Below the pieces are notes generated by a model that was not told where the DNA came from, searched no databases, and worked only from the letters and a program-made list of their open reading frames with translations. A stretch of DNA of 64,000 bases from Amycolatopsis jiangsuensis (GTDB taxonomy: Bacteria; Actinomycetota; Actinomycetes; Mycobacteriales; Pseudonocardiaceae). Each line of letters opens with the position of its first letter. The first letter of the stretch is position 1. Below are positions 24,725 to 33,578 of this stretch, piece by piece. A program made the translations under genes and the position numbers. The stretch is from NCBI RefSeq assembly GCF_014204865.1, contig NZ_JACHMG010000001.1:2666001-2730000 (forward strand), read 5' to 3'.

Positions 24725-25879
24725 TCACAGCGTGCGGGAGATGATCTCCTTCATGATCTCGCTCGTCCCGCCGAAGATGCGGGAGATCCGCACGTCCGCC
24801 CAGGCGCGGGCGATCGGATACTCGGTCATGTAGCCGTAGCCGCCGAAGAGCTGCACGCAGTCGTCCACGACCTTGTTCACCCGCTCGGTGGTCCACAGCT
24901 TCGCCATCGCCGCGCCCTGCACGTCCAGCTCGCCACGCAGGTGCCGTTCGATGCACTGGTCCAGGAACGCACGCGACACGGCGGCTTCCGTGGCCGCTTC
25001 GGCGAGCTTGAACTTCGTGTTCTGGAAGGTGAAGATCGGGCGGCCGAACGCGGTGCGTTCCTTGGTGTAGTCGATGGTGAGGTCCACCGCCGCCTCCAGC
25101 CCGGCGACCGCGGTCACCGCGATGATCAGCCGTTCCTGCGGCAGCTGCGTCATGAGCTGGATGAAGCCCTGGCCCTCCTGATCACCCAGCAGGTTCGCGG
25201 CGGGCACCCGGACGTCGTCGAAGAACAGCTCGGCGGTGTCCTGGCCCTTGAGCCCGACCTTGTCCAGCACCCGGCCGCGGCGGAAGCCGGGGGTGTCCGT
25301 CTCGACGGCGATCAGCGAGACGCCCTGCGCGCCGGCTTCCGGGTCGGTCTTGCACGCGACCACCACCAGATCGGAGTGGAAACCGTTGGTGATGAACGTC
25401 TTCGCGCCGTTGATGACGTAGTCGCCGCCCTCGCGCACAGCGCGGGTCTTGATGTTCTGCAGATCCGAGCCGGTGCCCGGTTCGGTCATCGCGATGGCCC
25501 CCACGAACTCGCCGCTGGCGAGCTTCGGCAGCCACTCCCGCTTCTTCTCCTCCGCCGCGTAGGACATCAGGTAGTGCGCGACGATTCCGTTGTGGACGGT
25601 GACGCCCCAGGCGTTGTCGCCGCAGCGCGCCTGCTCCTCGTAGAGCACGGCCTCGTGCGCGAACGTGCCGCCTCCCCCGCCGTACTCCTCCGGGATCGAC
25701 AGGCAGAGCAGGCCGAGCGAACCGGCCTTGTTCCAGACCTCGCGGTCGAGCTTCTTCTCCGCCGCCCAGCGTTCCTGGTGCGGGACGAGCTCCTTCTGCA
25801 GGAACGACCGGGAAAGCTCCCGGAGGTCCTGGAGTTCCGGAGTGCTGCTCCACGAGCTCTTCGGGGTCTGCAACGGCAC
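24725..25879 (-). CDS. Acyl-CoA dehydrogenase
   Basis: 384 residues from GTG 25879, chosen because GGGAGG lies 7 bases upstream. Motifs in order: IPEEYGGGGG (62-71), AIAMTEPGTGSDLQNIKTRA (128-147), TKERTAFGRPIFTFQ (272-286) and GGYGYMTEYP (346-355), with the catalytic glutamate at 353. All expected residues are present, so the enzyme should be active as an FAD-dependent alpha,beta-dehydrogenase that passes electrons to ETF. The C-terminal GGTSEIMKEII helix is complete. It probably forms an operon with the racemase gene downstream. The TetR gene is divergent, with 103 bases between starts, and is the likely regulator. Confidence 0.92.
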   Translation of the reverse strand: MPLQTPKSSWSSTPELQDLRELSRSFLQKELVPHQERWAAEKKLDREVWNKAGSLGLLCLSIPEEYGGGGGTFAHEAVLYEEQARCGDNAWGVTVHNGIVAHYLMSYAAEEKKREWLPKLASGEFVGAIAMTEPGTGSDLQNIKTRAVREGGDYVINGAKTFITNGFHSDLVVVACKTDPEAGAQGVSLIAVETDTPGFRRGRVLDKVGLKGQDTAELFFDDVRVPAANLLGDQEGQGFIQLMTQLPQERLIIAVTAVAGLEAAVDLTIDYTKERTAFGRPIFTFQNTKFKLAEAATEAAVSRAFLDQCIERHLRGELDVQGAAMAKLWTTERVNKVVDDCVQLFGGYGYMTEYPIARAWADVRISRIFGGTSEIMKEIISRTL

Positions 25880-25952
25880 GGTGACGCCTCCCTGTGCAGC
25901 TACGCTGGAAAACATGACGATTGGCAGGTAAGTTCTCTCCGGAATGTACAAC

Positions 25953-25968
25953 CGTTCCGACCGGTACG
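25953..25968. promoter_or_regulatory. Candidate TetR operator between the acyl-CoA dehydrogenase and TetR genes
   Basis: CGTTCC-GACC-GGTACG is an inverted repeat with 5 of 6 pairs matching. It lies 15 bases before the TetR start and 74 bases before the dehydrogenase start, where a repressor could act on both genes. One mismatch and short arms make it tentative. Confidence 0.35.
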
Positions 25969-25982
25969 TAAAGGGGACCGCG

Positions 25983-26651
25983 ATGACCGAACTCGCCCGC
26001 GGGCACCGCACCCAGGCGGAGCGGCGCGAGCAGACACGCACCGCCCTGCTCGACGCGACGATCGAATGCCTGGTGGACATCGGCTACGCACGGGCGTCGG
26101 TCCAGGAGATCTGCGCGCGGGCAAGGGTGTCCAAAGGCGCCGTGCAGCACTACTTCGCCACGAAGGCGGAGCTGATGGCCGCGGCGGTCGAGCACCTCAC
26201 CACGAAGCTGCGCACCCGGCTGGCGGCCTCGCTCGACGCACTGCCCGGCGGATCGTCCGGCGTCGCCGCCGCGATCGACCTGCTGTGGACGGGATACTCG
26301 GGCACGCTGTCGACTGCCGTCACGGAACTGTGGGTCGCCGCCCGCACCGATCCGGAGCTGCGGGCGGCGATCCGCCCGGTGGACCGCGCGCTGGGCCGTG
26401 CCACGCTCGAGCAGATCAGCCAGGTCGCCGGCGACCTGCCCCCGGAACGGGCGGAAATGCTGTTCTGGCTGACCGTGAACCTCACCCGAGGCCTGGCTCT
26501 GGACGCCGAGCTCGGTGGCGACCCGAACCGCCGCCGCCAGCTGTTGGCGGAGTGGAAGCGGATCGCGGTACAGCTGTACTCGGACGCATCCGCCGGGTCG
26601 GGGTCCGGGAACATCGGCGGTTCCGCAGACCCGCACGACACCGGACACTGA
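25983..26651 (+). CDS. TetR-family regulator of the neighbouring acyl-CoA genes
   Basis: 222 residues from ATG 25983 with AAGGGGA upstream. The helix-turn-helix occupies about 20-65: ALLDATIECLVDIGYARASV, then QEICARARVSKGAVQHYFATK. The C-terminal domain contains DLLWTGYSGTLSTAVTELWV and AARTDPELRAAIRPVDRALG, as in the BetI-like/TetR_C_6 type. It is divergent from the acyl-CoA dehydrogenase gene and so probably represses the dehydrogenase-racemase operon, with an acyl-CoA or acid as inducer; this is inferred from layout only. The last 25 residues are Gly/Ser-rich and likely disordered. Confidence 0.85.
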   Translation: MTELARGHRTQAERREQTRTALLDATIECLVDIGYARASVQEICARARVSKGAVQHYFATKAELMAAAVEHLTTKLRTRLAASLDALPGGSSGVAAAIDLLWTGYSGTLSTAVTELWVAARTDPELRAAIRPVDRALGRATLEQISQVAGDLPPERAEMLFWLTVNLTRGLALDAELGGDPNRRRQLLAEWKRIAVQLYSDASAGSGSGNIGGSADPHDTGH

Positions 26652-26969
26652 GCGACTCGGCAGCTTCGGCGACTTCGGCCATCCCCAGCAACACAAGAGG
26701 CCTGCCGGCCCGAGGCGACCCCGGCGACCGCAGCGCCACACGAGCCGTGACAACCCCGGCAACCATACCCGTAGCCGGCAATCCCAGCAGCCCCGGCAGT
26801 CTTCGGCGGTCCTGGCAGCCGGCAACTCCCGTGGCGCAGGCAGCACCGTCCCCCATGGTCTCTCCGGGCCGGCGGCACCGTCCGAGCGTGGAGAACTCCG
26901 CTGGTTTCCATACCGGCGGTATGGTGTACTCGTCGGTAACTCCGTTCGGCGTGGAAGGAAGGTGCCCGA
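26652..26969. other. 318-base intergenic region upstream of the aldehyde dehydrogenase gene
   Basis: No gene was seen. The first 200 bases are repetitive in feel (scattered CGGC/CAGC words) without clear structure. The last 65 bases carry a perfect palindrome and the likely promoter of the downstream gene. Confidence 0.5.
26908..26924. promoter_or_regulatory. Perfect 17-base palindrome upstream of the aldehyde dehydrogenase gene
   Basis: CCATACCG-G-CGGTATGG has two 8-base arms around one base. It ends 45 bases before the GTG start, overlapping where a promoter would sit (TATGGT at 26920-26925 could serve as -10). Its size and position suit a TetR- or GntR-type repressor; which regulator binds is unknown. 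Confidence 0.6.
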
Positions 26970-28583
26970 GTGACCAGGACGAGCCCCGCGGACCCTGCGG
27001 CCGGGCAGGACTTGCCTTCAACCGTCGGCGGGGTGGCGGGGGCGCCCACCGCGGCCCGTGCTGCCGCGCTCGTGGCGCGGGTGACCGGGGGTGCGGATGC
27101 GGCGCCCGTGCGGATGCTCGCGCCGTTCACCGGGCAGCCGGTCACTTCGCTTCCGCAGGCCGACGACGGCGAGGTCCGGGCCGCGTTCGCCGCCGCGCGA
27201 GAGGCGCAGCGCGAGTGGTCCGCGACGTCGGTCGCGCAGCGGCAGCGGTTCCTGGTGCGGCTGCACGACCTCCTGCTCGACCGGCAGGCGGAAGTCCTCG
27301 ACCTGGTCCAGGTGGAGGCCGGCAAGGCGCGGATCGACGCGTTCGACGAGGTCAGCGCCACCGCGCTGGTCGCGGCGTTCTATGGCAAGCACAGCGCGAA
27401 AATCCTGTCGCCGCGGCGACAGGCGGGCGTGATCCCGGCGCTGACGAAAGCCGGTGAACTGCGTCATCCCAAGGGCGTGGTCGGGATCATCTCGCCGTGG
27501 AACTACCCGCTCGCGCTGACCGCGATGGATGTCTTCCCGGCACTCGCGGCGGGCAACGCGGTGGTGCAGAAGCCGGACAACCAGACCGCGCTGTCCGCGC
27601 TCTGGCTGCAGGAACTGGCTGAGGAGGCCGGGCTGCCCGCGGGACTGTGGCAGATCGTGCTCGGGCGGGGTTCGCGGATCGGCGACGCGCTGGTCGAGGA
27701 ATGCGACTACCTGTGCTTCACCGGATCGACCCCGACCGGCAAGGACCTGGCGAGCCGGATTTCCCGTCGGCTCACCGGCTATTCGCTCGAACTGGGCGGC
27801 AAGAACCCGATGATCGTGCTGCCGGACGCGGACGTGGCCAAGGCCGCGACCGGGGCGGTCACCGCGTGCTTCTCCTCGGCCGGGCAGTTGTGCGTGTCAG
27901 TGGAGCGGATCTACGTGCACGAGAGCGTCCGCGAGGAGTTCACCCGGGCGTTCGTCGCGCGCACGGAGGCCCTCAAGCTGGGCGGCGCGTTGGACTACCA
28001 CGCCGGCATGGGGTCGTTGACCTCGGAAAGCCAGCTGGCGACGGTGACCGCGCACGTCGAGGATGCCCGGGCCAAGGGCGCACGGGTACTCACCGGCGGC
28101 CGTGCGCGACCGGACCTCGGCCCGCTGTTCTACGAGCCGACCGTGCTGACGGACGTGACGCCGGAGATGGTGCCGTTTGCGGACGAGACCTTCGGGCCGG
28201 TCGTGTCGATTTACGGCTTCACCGACGTCGCCGATGCGATCGAACGCGCCAACGACACCCCGTTCGGCCTCAACGCGAGCGTCTGGACGCGCAACGGCCG
28301 CGCCGGCTGGGAGGTGGGGGCCCGGCTGAAAGCGGGCACGGTCAACGTGAACGAGGGTTACGCCGCCACGTTCGGGACGGTCGGCGTCCCGATGGGCGGA
28401 ATGAAGGAGTCCGGCGCGGGCCGCCGCAACGGAGCCGAGGGGCTGCTCAAGTACACCGAAGCGCAGTCGATCGCCATCCAGCGCGGCCTGGCTCTGCGCC
28501 CACCGAAACCGGTACCGGGATCATTGTGGGCGCGGCTGATGTCGGTGAGCATGAAGCTGCTGCGCCGTCTGCCCGGCCGCTGA
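26970..28583 (+). CDS. gabD2: Succinate-semialdehyde dehydrogenase (GabD2-like aldehyde dehydrogenase)
   Basis: 537 residues from GTG 26970 with GGAAGGAAGG upstream. It is a full aldehyde dehydrogenase: cofactor segment GIISPWNYPLALTAMDVFPA, then NAVVQKPDNQTALSA, general-base Glu274 in SLELGGKNPM and nucleophile Cys308 in SSAGQLCVSVER. The DNQT form of the cofactor loop and the long N-terminus (about 45 residues before the domain) are typical of the mycobacterial GabD2 branch, which oxidises succinic semialdehyde to succinate with NADP+. The C-terminal 25 residues (KPVPGSLWARLMSVSMKLLR) are a basic amphipathic extension that may touch the membrane. It stands alone behind its own palindromic operator. 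Confidence 0.82.
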   Translation: MTRTSPADPAAGQDLPSTVGGVAGAPTAARAAALVARVTGGADAAPVRMLAPFTGQPVTSLPQADDGEVRAAFAAAREAQREWSATSVAQRQRFLVRLHDLLLDRQAEVLDLVQVEAGKARIDAFDEVSATALVAAFYGKHSAKILSPRRQAGVIPALTKAGELRHPKGVVGIISPWNYPLALTAMDVFPALAAGNAVVQKPDNQTALSALWLQELAEEAGLPAGLWQIVLGRGSRIGDALVEECDYLCFTGSTPTGKDLASRISRRLTGYSLELGGKNPMIVLPDADVAKAATGAVTACFSSAGQLCVSVERIYVHESVREEFTRAFVARTEALKLGGALDYHAGMGSLTSESQLATVTAHVEDARAKGARVLTGGRARPDLGPLFYEPTVLTDVTPEMVPFADETFGPVVSIYGFTDVADAIERANDTPFGLNASVWTRNGRAGWEVGARLKAGTVNVNEGYAATFGTVGVPMGGMKESGAGRRNGAEGLLKYTEAQSIAIQRGLALRPPKPVPGSLWARLMSVSMKLLRRLPGR

Positions 28584-28892
28584 ACCATCCGATCGGCCCG
28601 GCGCCGACGACTCCGCGCGGCTGGGCGGGCACGGCGGACGAGGCCGCGTGCGGACTTTCCCGTTGCCGACAACAACCTCGGGCTAACGACCCCACTCGCA
28701 CGGCGGACGACAGTGGCCCTGACAAGCACGGGCCGGGGCCACAACGCGTCGTGGCCCGGTACGGGTTGATGCTGCACCCATCCGAACCGGGACCGGGCTC
28801 GGTGGACGCTGTGCCGCCGTGGGTTCAGTCGGTGGCTAGTGCCAGGGGGCAGCGACCGGTGTGCAGCGAAGCCGTCTGTGCCGGGGTGAGCG
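28584..28892. other. 309-base spacer between converging genes
   Basis: No gene was seen. It separates the ends of the aldehyde dehydrogenase gene and the LuxR-type regulator gene. The only clear structure is a hairpin at 28736-28757. Confidence 0.5.
28736..28757. terminator. Candidate hairpin terminator
   Basis: Stem GGGCCAC (28736-28742) with GTGGCCC (28751-28757), loop 8, with no U-tract. It lies 150 bases beyond the aldehyde dehydrogenase stop, far for a terminator, so support is moderate. Confidence 0.35.
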
Positions 28893-31800
28893 TTATTCGG
28901 CTGGGGTGGTGAGCAGGCCACGGTCGTAGGCGATGGCTACGGCTTCGGCGCGGCGGCTCGCGCCCAGCTTTGCCATGACACGGGACAGGTGCACGCTCAC
29001 TGTCTTCTCGCTGATGTACAACTCCTCCCCTACCTGGCGGTTGGTGCGGCCCAGAGCCACCCGCTCCAGGACGTCCCGTTCGCGTTCGGTCAGGGGGCTC
29101 GGGCCCGGCGGGCTCGCGGCCGGTTCGGCGCCGGGGAGGTCCACTCGCGCTCGGCGGGCGAGGGTGCGCACGGCGTCCCGCAACGGCGTGGCACCCAGTT
29201 TCACGGCGACCTCGTGTGCGGCCTCCAACGCGGCGGTGCCCGATTGACCGGCGGCGAGCCGCGCGGAGGCTTCGTGCCAGCGGCAGACCGCCTGTTCGTA
29301 GACCGCGCCGTACGCGAACGCCTCGGCAGCTTCGGACCAGCGCGCCGGATCCGGCTGTCCGTGCAGCCCGGACGCCGCGGCTTCGAGGCGCGCCAGCCAG
29401 GCGCGGCCTTCCGGGCCGAGGGTGCCCGAGCGTGGAGTTCCGTCGGTGGCGCAGCGGCGGCCGTGCTCGAGCAGCCGCCGCCCGGAACGGACGAACGCTT
29501 CCTCGGCGCGCTGGTCACCACGCGCCCGCGCCTCGGCAGCCAGCGCGACGGCCGACGACATGCCCAGCGCGGCCACCCGGATGCCGCCGAGCAGCGACGG
29601 TTCGACCTTTTCCAGCCATGCCACGAGTTCCTCAGCGCCCTCGACAGCCTTGGCATGGTCACCGCGCCAGGCGGCGAGCTGGATCGCGGCGTCGCCCGCG
29701 TTCAGCGCGATCTGGATGTCCGCGGTCCACAGCCGGCGCAGCTCCGCGACCAGCTGCCCGGCCTCGTCGAACCGGCCTCGCGCCACCAGGAACAGCACCC
29801 AGATGGCCAGGATTCGCGCGACGACCGCGCTCGACACCCCGCGGCCACCCCGGCCGGCCTCGTCCTGCTCCGGCCAATCGCCGCTGAGGTAACGCAGGTG
29901 AAGCTGCCGGGCGCGCAGCTCCAGCCCGTAGGAACTCCAGGTCAGCCCGGTTTCCTCGGCCCGCGCCGCACCCTGGGCGGCGTGCGCCAGCGCGGGCTCG
30001 AGCTCGGCCTGGTCGTCGTGACTCAGCGCCAGAAAGTACCTCGCGCGCAGCTCCACGTTCAGCGATCCCGCGTCGTGCGCCTTCCGCAGGGCCTCCCCCA
30101 GCCGCTCACGCGCCTCGGCGGCATCGCCCGACGAATCGGCCAACGTGCCGAGCGTGACCAGCGCGGACGCCTCGGCACCCGCCGAACCGACCGACCGTGC
30201 GTCGGCGACCGCGGTGAGCGCACTCGCCAGCGCTTCGTCCGGCCGGTCACCGCTGCGGAGAAACCCGGCGCGCGCGGCCAGCACCCAGGCCCGCGCCGCG
30301 CTCGGCTGCTCCTTCTCGAGCAGCTGCCACGCTCGTTCGATCGCGGCCATCGCCTCGTCGAACGTTCCGTCGAGGACCAGCAGCGCCTCGGCGTAACGCC
30401 GCCACGTGTGGGCCGCGTGCGGCGGCGAAGTCTCCGACGTGAGCGCGTCCACCGCCGAACGGGCGTAGGCCACCGCGCGTTCCGGCTCCCCCGAGGTACC
30501 CGAGAAGTAGGACGCCTCGTGCAGGAGCTTCACCTCGTCGACATCGTCCGGGCGGATGTCCTCCGGGACCGCGTCCCAGATGGACAGCGCCCGCTCCACG
30601 TGCCGCAGCGCCGCTCCGGGCGCACCCAGCTTCTCCGCCTCGTACATCGCCCGCAGCAACGCGGGCAGCGCCGTGCCGAAATCGCCGCTCTCCAGGCTGT
30701 GGTACGCCAGCTTGGCGTCTTTTCCGCGCCCCTGCGGGATTTCCCGGATGCGGGCGGCGTATCCGGCGTGCATCCGGGTGCGTTCGCCCGGCAACAGGTC
30801 CGCGTAGACGGCCTCCTGCAGCAGCGCGTGCCGGAAGACGTAGAATCCGTCCTCGATCACCAGCACGTGGTGCTGCACTGCCTCGCGCAGCACATCGTCG
30901 AGTTCCAGCTCGCCTACGCCGGCCACCTGCGCGAGCGCGGCGTGCGACACCCCTTCGCCGGCGACCGCGACCACCCGCAGCACGCGGCGGGTCTCGTCCG
31001 GGAGGCGCTCCAGCCGGGCGAGGAGCACCTCGGCGAGCCCGGCCGGCAGGTCGTCGCAATCGGCACCGCTGGCCAGCAGCTCCTCGACGAAGAACGGGTT
31101 GCCCTCCGACCGCTCCGCGATCTCGGCGATCACCTGCGGGTGCAGCGGTTCCTCGGCGAGCGCGGACACGAAGGCCCGCGCGTCGGCCGGCGCGAACGGC
31201 GGCAGCTCCAGTCGTTCGACGGTGGCCAGCCGCACCAGCTCGGACAGCAGGCCGCGCAGCGGATGCCGCCGGTGCACGTCCTCCTCGCGGTAACTGCCCA
31301 CGACCAGCAGCCGCTGTGTCCGCAGCCGGCTGAGCAGCACCGACAGCAGGTCGCGGGTGGAGGGATCGGCCCAGTGCAGATCCTCGACCACCAGCACCAC
31401 CGGCCGGTCGCGGGCGATCTCGGTCAGCACCCCCAGTACCGCGTCGAACAGCTGGAGCTGACCGAGATCCTGTTCCGGCCGGGGTCTTCGCGCGGAGTCC
31501 CGCTCGCCGGCGGACACCTGCCCGTGATCACCGCCGGCCGGCTCCGGTACGCCGCCCTGCGGCAACAGCCGGCGCAGCGCCGGGCGAACCCGCACCGCGG
31601 CCGCGACCACCGGATCGGCCGCCGCGCCGAGCGGCTCCAGCGCCTCGGCGAAGGGCAGGTAGGGCAGGCCGCCGTCGCGCACGTCGATGCAGCGGCCGGT
31701 GAGCACCAGCGCACCGCGGCCGGCCGCATGCTCACCGAGCGCGGCGAGCAACCGGGTCTTGCCGACCCCCGCGTCGCCCGCGACCAGGACCGCACCCGCC

Positions 31801-31940
31801 TCGCCCCGTTCGGCACGGGCGAAGGCCGCACGCAGCCGCCGCATCTCGTGAGTGCGGGCGACGAGCGGAATTCCGGAACCGAGACGAGGCACGAGAGGCA
31901 TTCTGTCCCACACCTCCGACAGTTCCGGCACGGTTTTCAC
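28893..31940 (-). CDS. Large ATP-binding LuxR-family regulator (LAL type)
   Basis: 1015 residues from GTG 31940; ATG 31901 (MPLVPRLGSG) is an alternative with GGAGG 11 bases upstream. An N-terminal AAA-type ATPase domain has Walker A AGDAGVGKTRLL (55-66) and Walker B VVLVVEDLHWADPST near 210. A long helical-repeat middle (about 400-900, TPR-like, rich in Ala/Leu/Arg/Glu) is followed by a C-terminal LuxR helix-turn-helix: LTERERDVLERVALGRTNRQ, then ISEKTVSVHLSRVMAKLGAS. LAL regulators are MalT-like activators that sense a ligand and ATP and often control catabolic or antibiotic clusters. No such cluster adjoins it, so the target is not evident. GC-rich codon use matches the neighbours. Confidence 0.9.
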   Translation of the reverse strand: MKTVPELSEVWDRMPLVPRLGSGIPLVARTHEMRRLRAAFARAERGEAGAVLVAGDAGVGKTRLLAALGEHAAGRGALVLTGRCIDVRDGGLPYLPFAEALEPLGAAADPVVAAAVRVRPALRRLLPQGGVPEPAGGDHGQVSAGERDSARRPRPEQDLGQLQLFDAVLGVLTEIARDRPVVLVVEDLHWADPSTRDLLSVLLSRLRTQRLLVVGSYREEDVHRRHPLRGLLSELVRLATVERLELPPFAPADARAFVSALAEEPLHPQVIAEIAERSEGNPFFVEELLASGADCDDLPAGLAEVLLARLERLPDETRRVLRVVAVAGEGVSHAALAQVAGVGELELDDVLREAVQHHVLVIEDGFYVFRHALLQEAVYADLLPGERTRMHAGYAARIREIPQGRGKDAKLAYHSLESGDFGTALPALLRAMYEAEKLGAPGAALRHVERALSIWDAVPEDIRPDDVDEVKLLHEASYFSGTSGEPERAVAYARSAVDALTSETSPPHAAHTWRRYAEALLVLDGTFDEAMAAIERAWQLLEKEQPSAARAWVLAARAGFLRSGDRPDEALASALTAVADARSVGSAGAEASALVTLGTLADSSGDAAEARERLGEALRKAHDAGSLNVELRARYFLALSHDDQAELEPALAHAAQGAARAEETGLTWSSYGLELRARQLHLRYLSGDWPEQDEAGRGGRGVSSAVVARILAIWVLFLVARGRFDEAGQLVAELRRLWTADIQIALNAGDAAIQLAAWRGDHAKAVEGAEELVAWLEKVEPSLLGGIRVAALGMSSAVALAAEARARGDQRAEEAFVRSGRRLLEHGRRCATDGTPRSGTLGPEGRAWLARLEAAASGLHGQPDPARWSEAAEAFAYGAVYEQAVCRWHEASARLAAGQSGTAALEAAHEVAVKLGATPLRDAVRTLARRARVDLPGAEPAASPPGPSPLTERERDVLERVALGRTNRQVGEELYISEKTVSVHLSRVMAKLGASRRAEAVAIAYDRGLLTTPAE

Positions 31941-32074
31941 CCGGCCGCTCCGATCCCACTCCGAGGCTCACGCGGATCCCCGCACCCGGGGTTCACACGG
32001 CAGAGCGGTACCGGGCCGCCGCGCCGCCGAGCCGCAGCACTACACACAGCCGCAGCCCCACACCCGCCGGCCGG

Positions 32075-32275
32075 TCACGCACGGCCGCGGGCGGCGCCGG
32101 TCACCGGGGTGCGGCGTTCCTGCCGGGGCACCGTCGCCGCGGCCGCTCGGTGTCTGCGTATCCAGTGCAGCACCCGGTTCGGGCCGGACAGACGGGACCG
32201 GCGGGCGGCGCGGCGCAACTCGGCCGCCCGGTATTCGACCTCGGCCTGGGTCGCGTCCAGAAATACAGCGTTCAT
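32075..32275 (-). CDS. Small basic hypothetical protein, 66 residues
   Basis: It starts at ATG 32275 with GGGGAGA 6 bases upstream, the main reason for calling it. The N-terminal third is an acidic/Ala helix (MNAVFLDATQAEVEYRAAEL) and the rest is highly basic (RRAARRSRLSGPNRVLHWIR). Short Arg-rich proteins of this type are common in actinobacteria and have no known role. No family was recognised. It lies 134 bases upstream of the LAL gene on the same strand. Confidence 0.5.
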   Translation of the reverse strand: MNAVFLDATQAEVEYRAAELRRAARRSRLSGPNRVLHWIRRHRAAAATVPRQERRTPVTGAARGRA

Positions 32276-32452
32276 CGGGTTCTCCCCAGCTTCGCGGATC
32301 GTCTTCGGTACGACGTCCACACTCGTGCTGAGGGGCAGCCCGACGCATCGGGTGATCACCCATCACCGCATACAGATCGACCCCTTACCCACGCTGCCGG
32401 CCAACGAAGGCCTGTTCACCGGGGTAAGGGGTCGAGCAGAGCCCGGAAGGGC

Positions 32453-32662
32453 TCAGGCGGATTCCGGGCCGCCGGCACGCACCGCGGCCAGCAGCCCTCG
32501 CCAGCCCGCGGCAGGCAGGCGCAACGCACCCCCTGCGGGATTCTTGGAGTCGCGCACCGCGGCGCCACCGTCGACGAAGGCGACCTCGACGCAGTCGTTG
32601 CCGCCGCCGCTGAAGCTGCTCTTGCGCCAGTGCGCCCGGGAAAGGTCCGCGTCCGGCATCAT
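32453..32662 (-). CDS. DUF397 protein, partner of the upstream XRE regulator
   Basis: 69 residues from ATG 32662; a GAGGAA site about 9 bases upstream favours this start over GTG 32671. The sequence has the family signature: HWRKSSFSGGGNDCVEVAF, a short strand, AVRDSKNPAGGALRLPAAGW, and a final helix. DUF397 proteins are nearly always encoded next to XRE regulators of the type found immediately upstream (stop 13 bases before this start). Known pairs act in development and antibiotic control in Streptomyces (WhiJ/BldB-like), where the small protein is thought to modulate DNA binding. Some have been viewed as toxin-antitoxin-like; nothing here decides this. Confidence 0.9.
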   Translation of the reverse strand: MMPDADLSRAHWRKSSFSGGGNDCVEVAFVDGGAAVRDSKNPAGGALRLPAAGWRGLLAAVRAGGPESA

Positions 32663-32675
32663 GATCCCCACTTCC

Positions 32676-33578
32676 TCACTGTGTCCTCGGTTCCAGTTTG
32701 TGCACTGAGCCCGTGCCGGCGGCCTTCTCGGCGAACCGGCCGGCCGCCTCGGTGATCAGATCGACCGAGTCGTCCGGTTTCAGTGCGGCTGCGCGCAGGT
32801 GGTCGAACATCAGCGCGTAGCGCCGGACGTCTTCGGGCTGCTCCAGGTACAGCCCGCTGGAGGTGCTGTCGTCCACGTAGACGACGTCGGGATCGGCCTG
32901 CTCGGGGAAGCCCATGATGAGGAACGGTCCTTCCATCCCGGGGTGCGCCCCGGCCCCGAAGGGCACCACCTGGATGGTCACGTTCGGCTTCTCGGCGACC
33001 ACTGTCATCCGGTGCAGCTGCTCGGCCATCACCTCCGGGCCGTCGACGACGCGGTGCAGCACCGCCTCGTCGACGACCGCCCAGTACTCCGGAGGCGGGG
33101 TCTCGTTCAGCAGCTCCTGGCGGGCCGTGCGCGCGGCCACGCGGCGCCGGATCTCGGCGTCCTCGGCGTCCGGCCGCAGGGCGCGGATCACCGCGTGCGC
33201 GTAGCGCTCGGTCTGCAGCAGCCCGGGCACCAGCAGCGCCTGGAACGCGCGCAGCGAGCTGGCATCCGCCTCCAGGCCCACGAAGGTGCCGGTGAAGACC
33301 TCGTTGTAGGCATGCCACCAGCCGCGCTTGCGTGCCTCGCGGGCCAGCTGCACGAGCGCTTCCTGCTCGTCGCCGGTGATCCCGTACAGCGCGAGCATGT
33401 CCCTGGCGTCGCGCGGGGTCACGCCGACGTGCCCGGTCTCGATGCGGCTCACCTTCGAGGCGGAGCACTCGAGCTTCTCGCCGACCTCGTCGATGGTGAG
33501 ATCGGCGGCTTCGCGCAGCCTTCTCAGCTCGCTGGCGAGCCTCCGGCGCCGAACGGTGGGTCCCTGGCCTCTCGCCAC
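32676..33578 (-). CDS. XRE-family regulator with DUF5753-type C-terminal domain
   Basis: 300 residues from GTG 33578, with GGAGG 7 bases upstream. The N-terminal helix-turn-helix (about 12-70) reads ASELRRLREAADLTIDEVGE, then KLECSASKVSRIETGHVGVT. The C-terminal sensor-like domain (about 95-290) has SLRAFQALLVPGLLQTERYA, RMTVVAEKPNVTIQVVPFGA and the VYVDDSTSSGLYLEQPEDVR segment, the usual DUF5753 series. It is coupled to a DUF397 gene 13 bases downstream. Control is probably autogenous: an AT-richer stretch with nested inverted repeats lies 130 bases upstream. Confidence 0.93.
   Translation of the reverse strand: MARGQGPTVRRRRLASELRRLREAADLTIDEVGEKLECSASKVSRIETGHVGVTPRDARDMLALYGITGDEQEALVQLAREARKRGWWHAYNEVFTGTFVGLEADASSLRAFQALLVPGLLQTERYAHAVIRALRPDAEDAEIRRRVAARTARQELLNETPPPEYWAVVDEAVLHRVVDGPEVMAEQLHRMTVVAEKPNVTIQVVPFGAGAHPGMEGPFLIMGFPEQADPDVVYVDDSTSSGLYLEQPEDVRRYALMFDHLRAAALKPDDSVDLITEAAGRFAEKAAGTGSVHKLEPRTQ

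Noticed and set aside
23736..25877. Open plus-strand frames across the racemase and dehydrogenase genes
   Set aside because: Both minus-strand genes have complete catalytic motifs; the opposite frames have none.
28989..32708. A very long plus-strand open frame of more than 1,200 codons
   Set aside because: It is antisense to the LuxR-type ATPase gene and adjoining minus-strand genes. Its product is Arg/Gly/Gln-rich without family motifs, as expected from the high GC of the true genes.
32676..33578. XRE/DUF397 pair as a phage or integrative-element marker
   Set aside because: No integrase, attachment repeats or other element genes are nearby; such pairs are ordinary chromosomal genes in actinobacteria.
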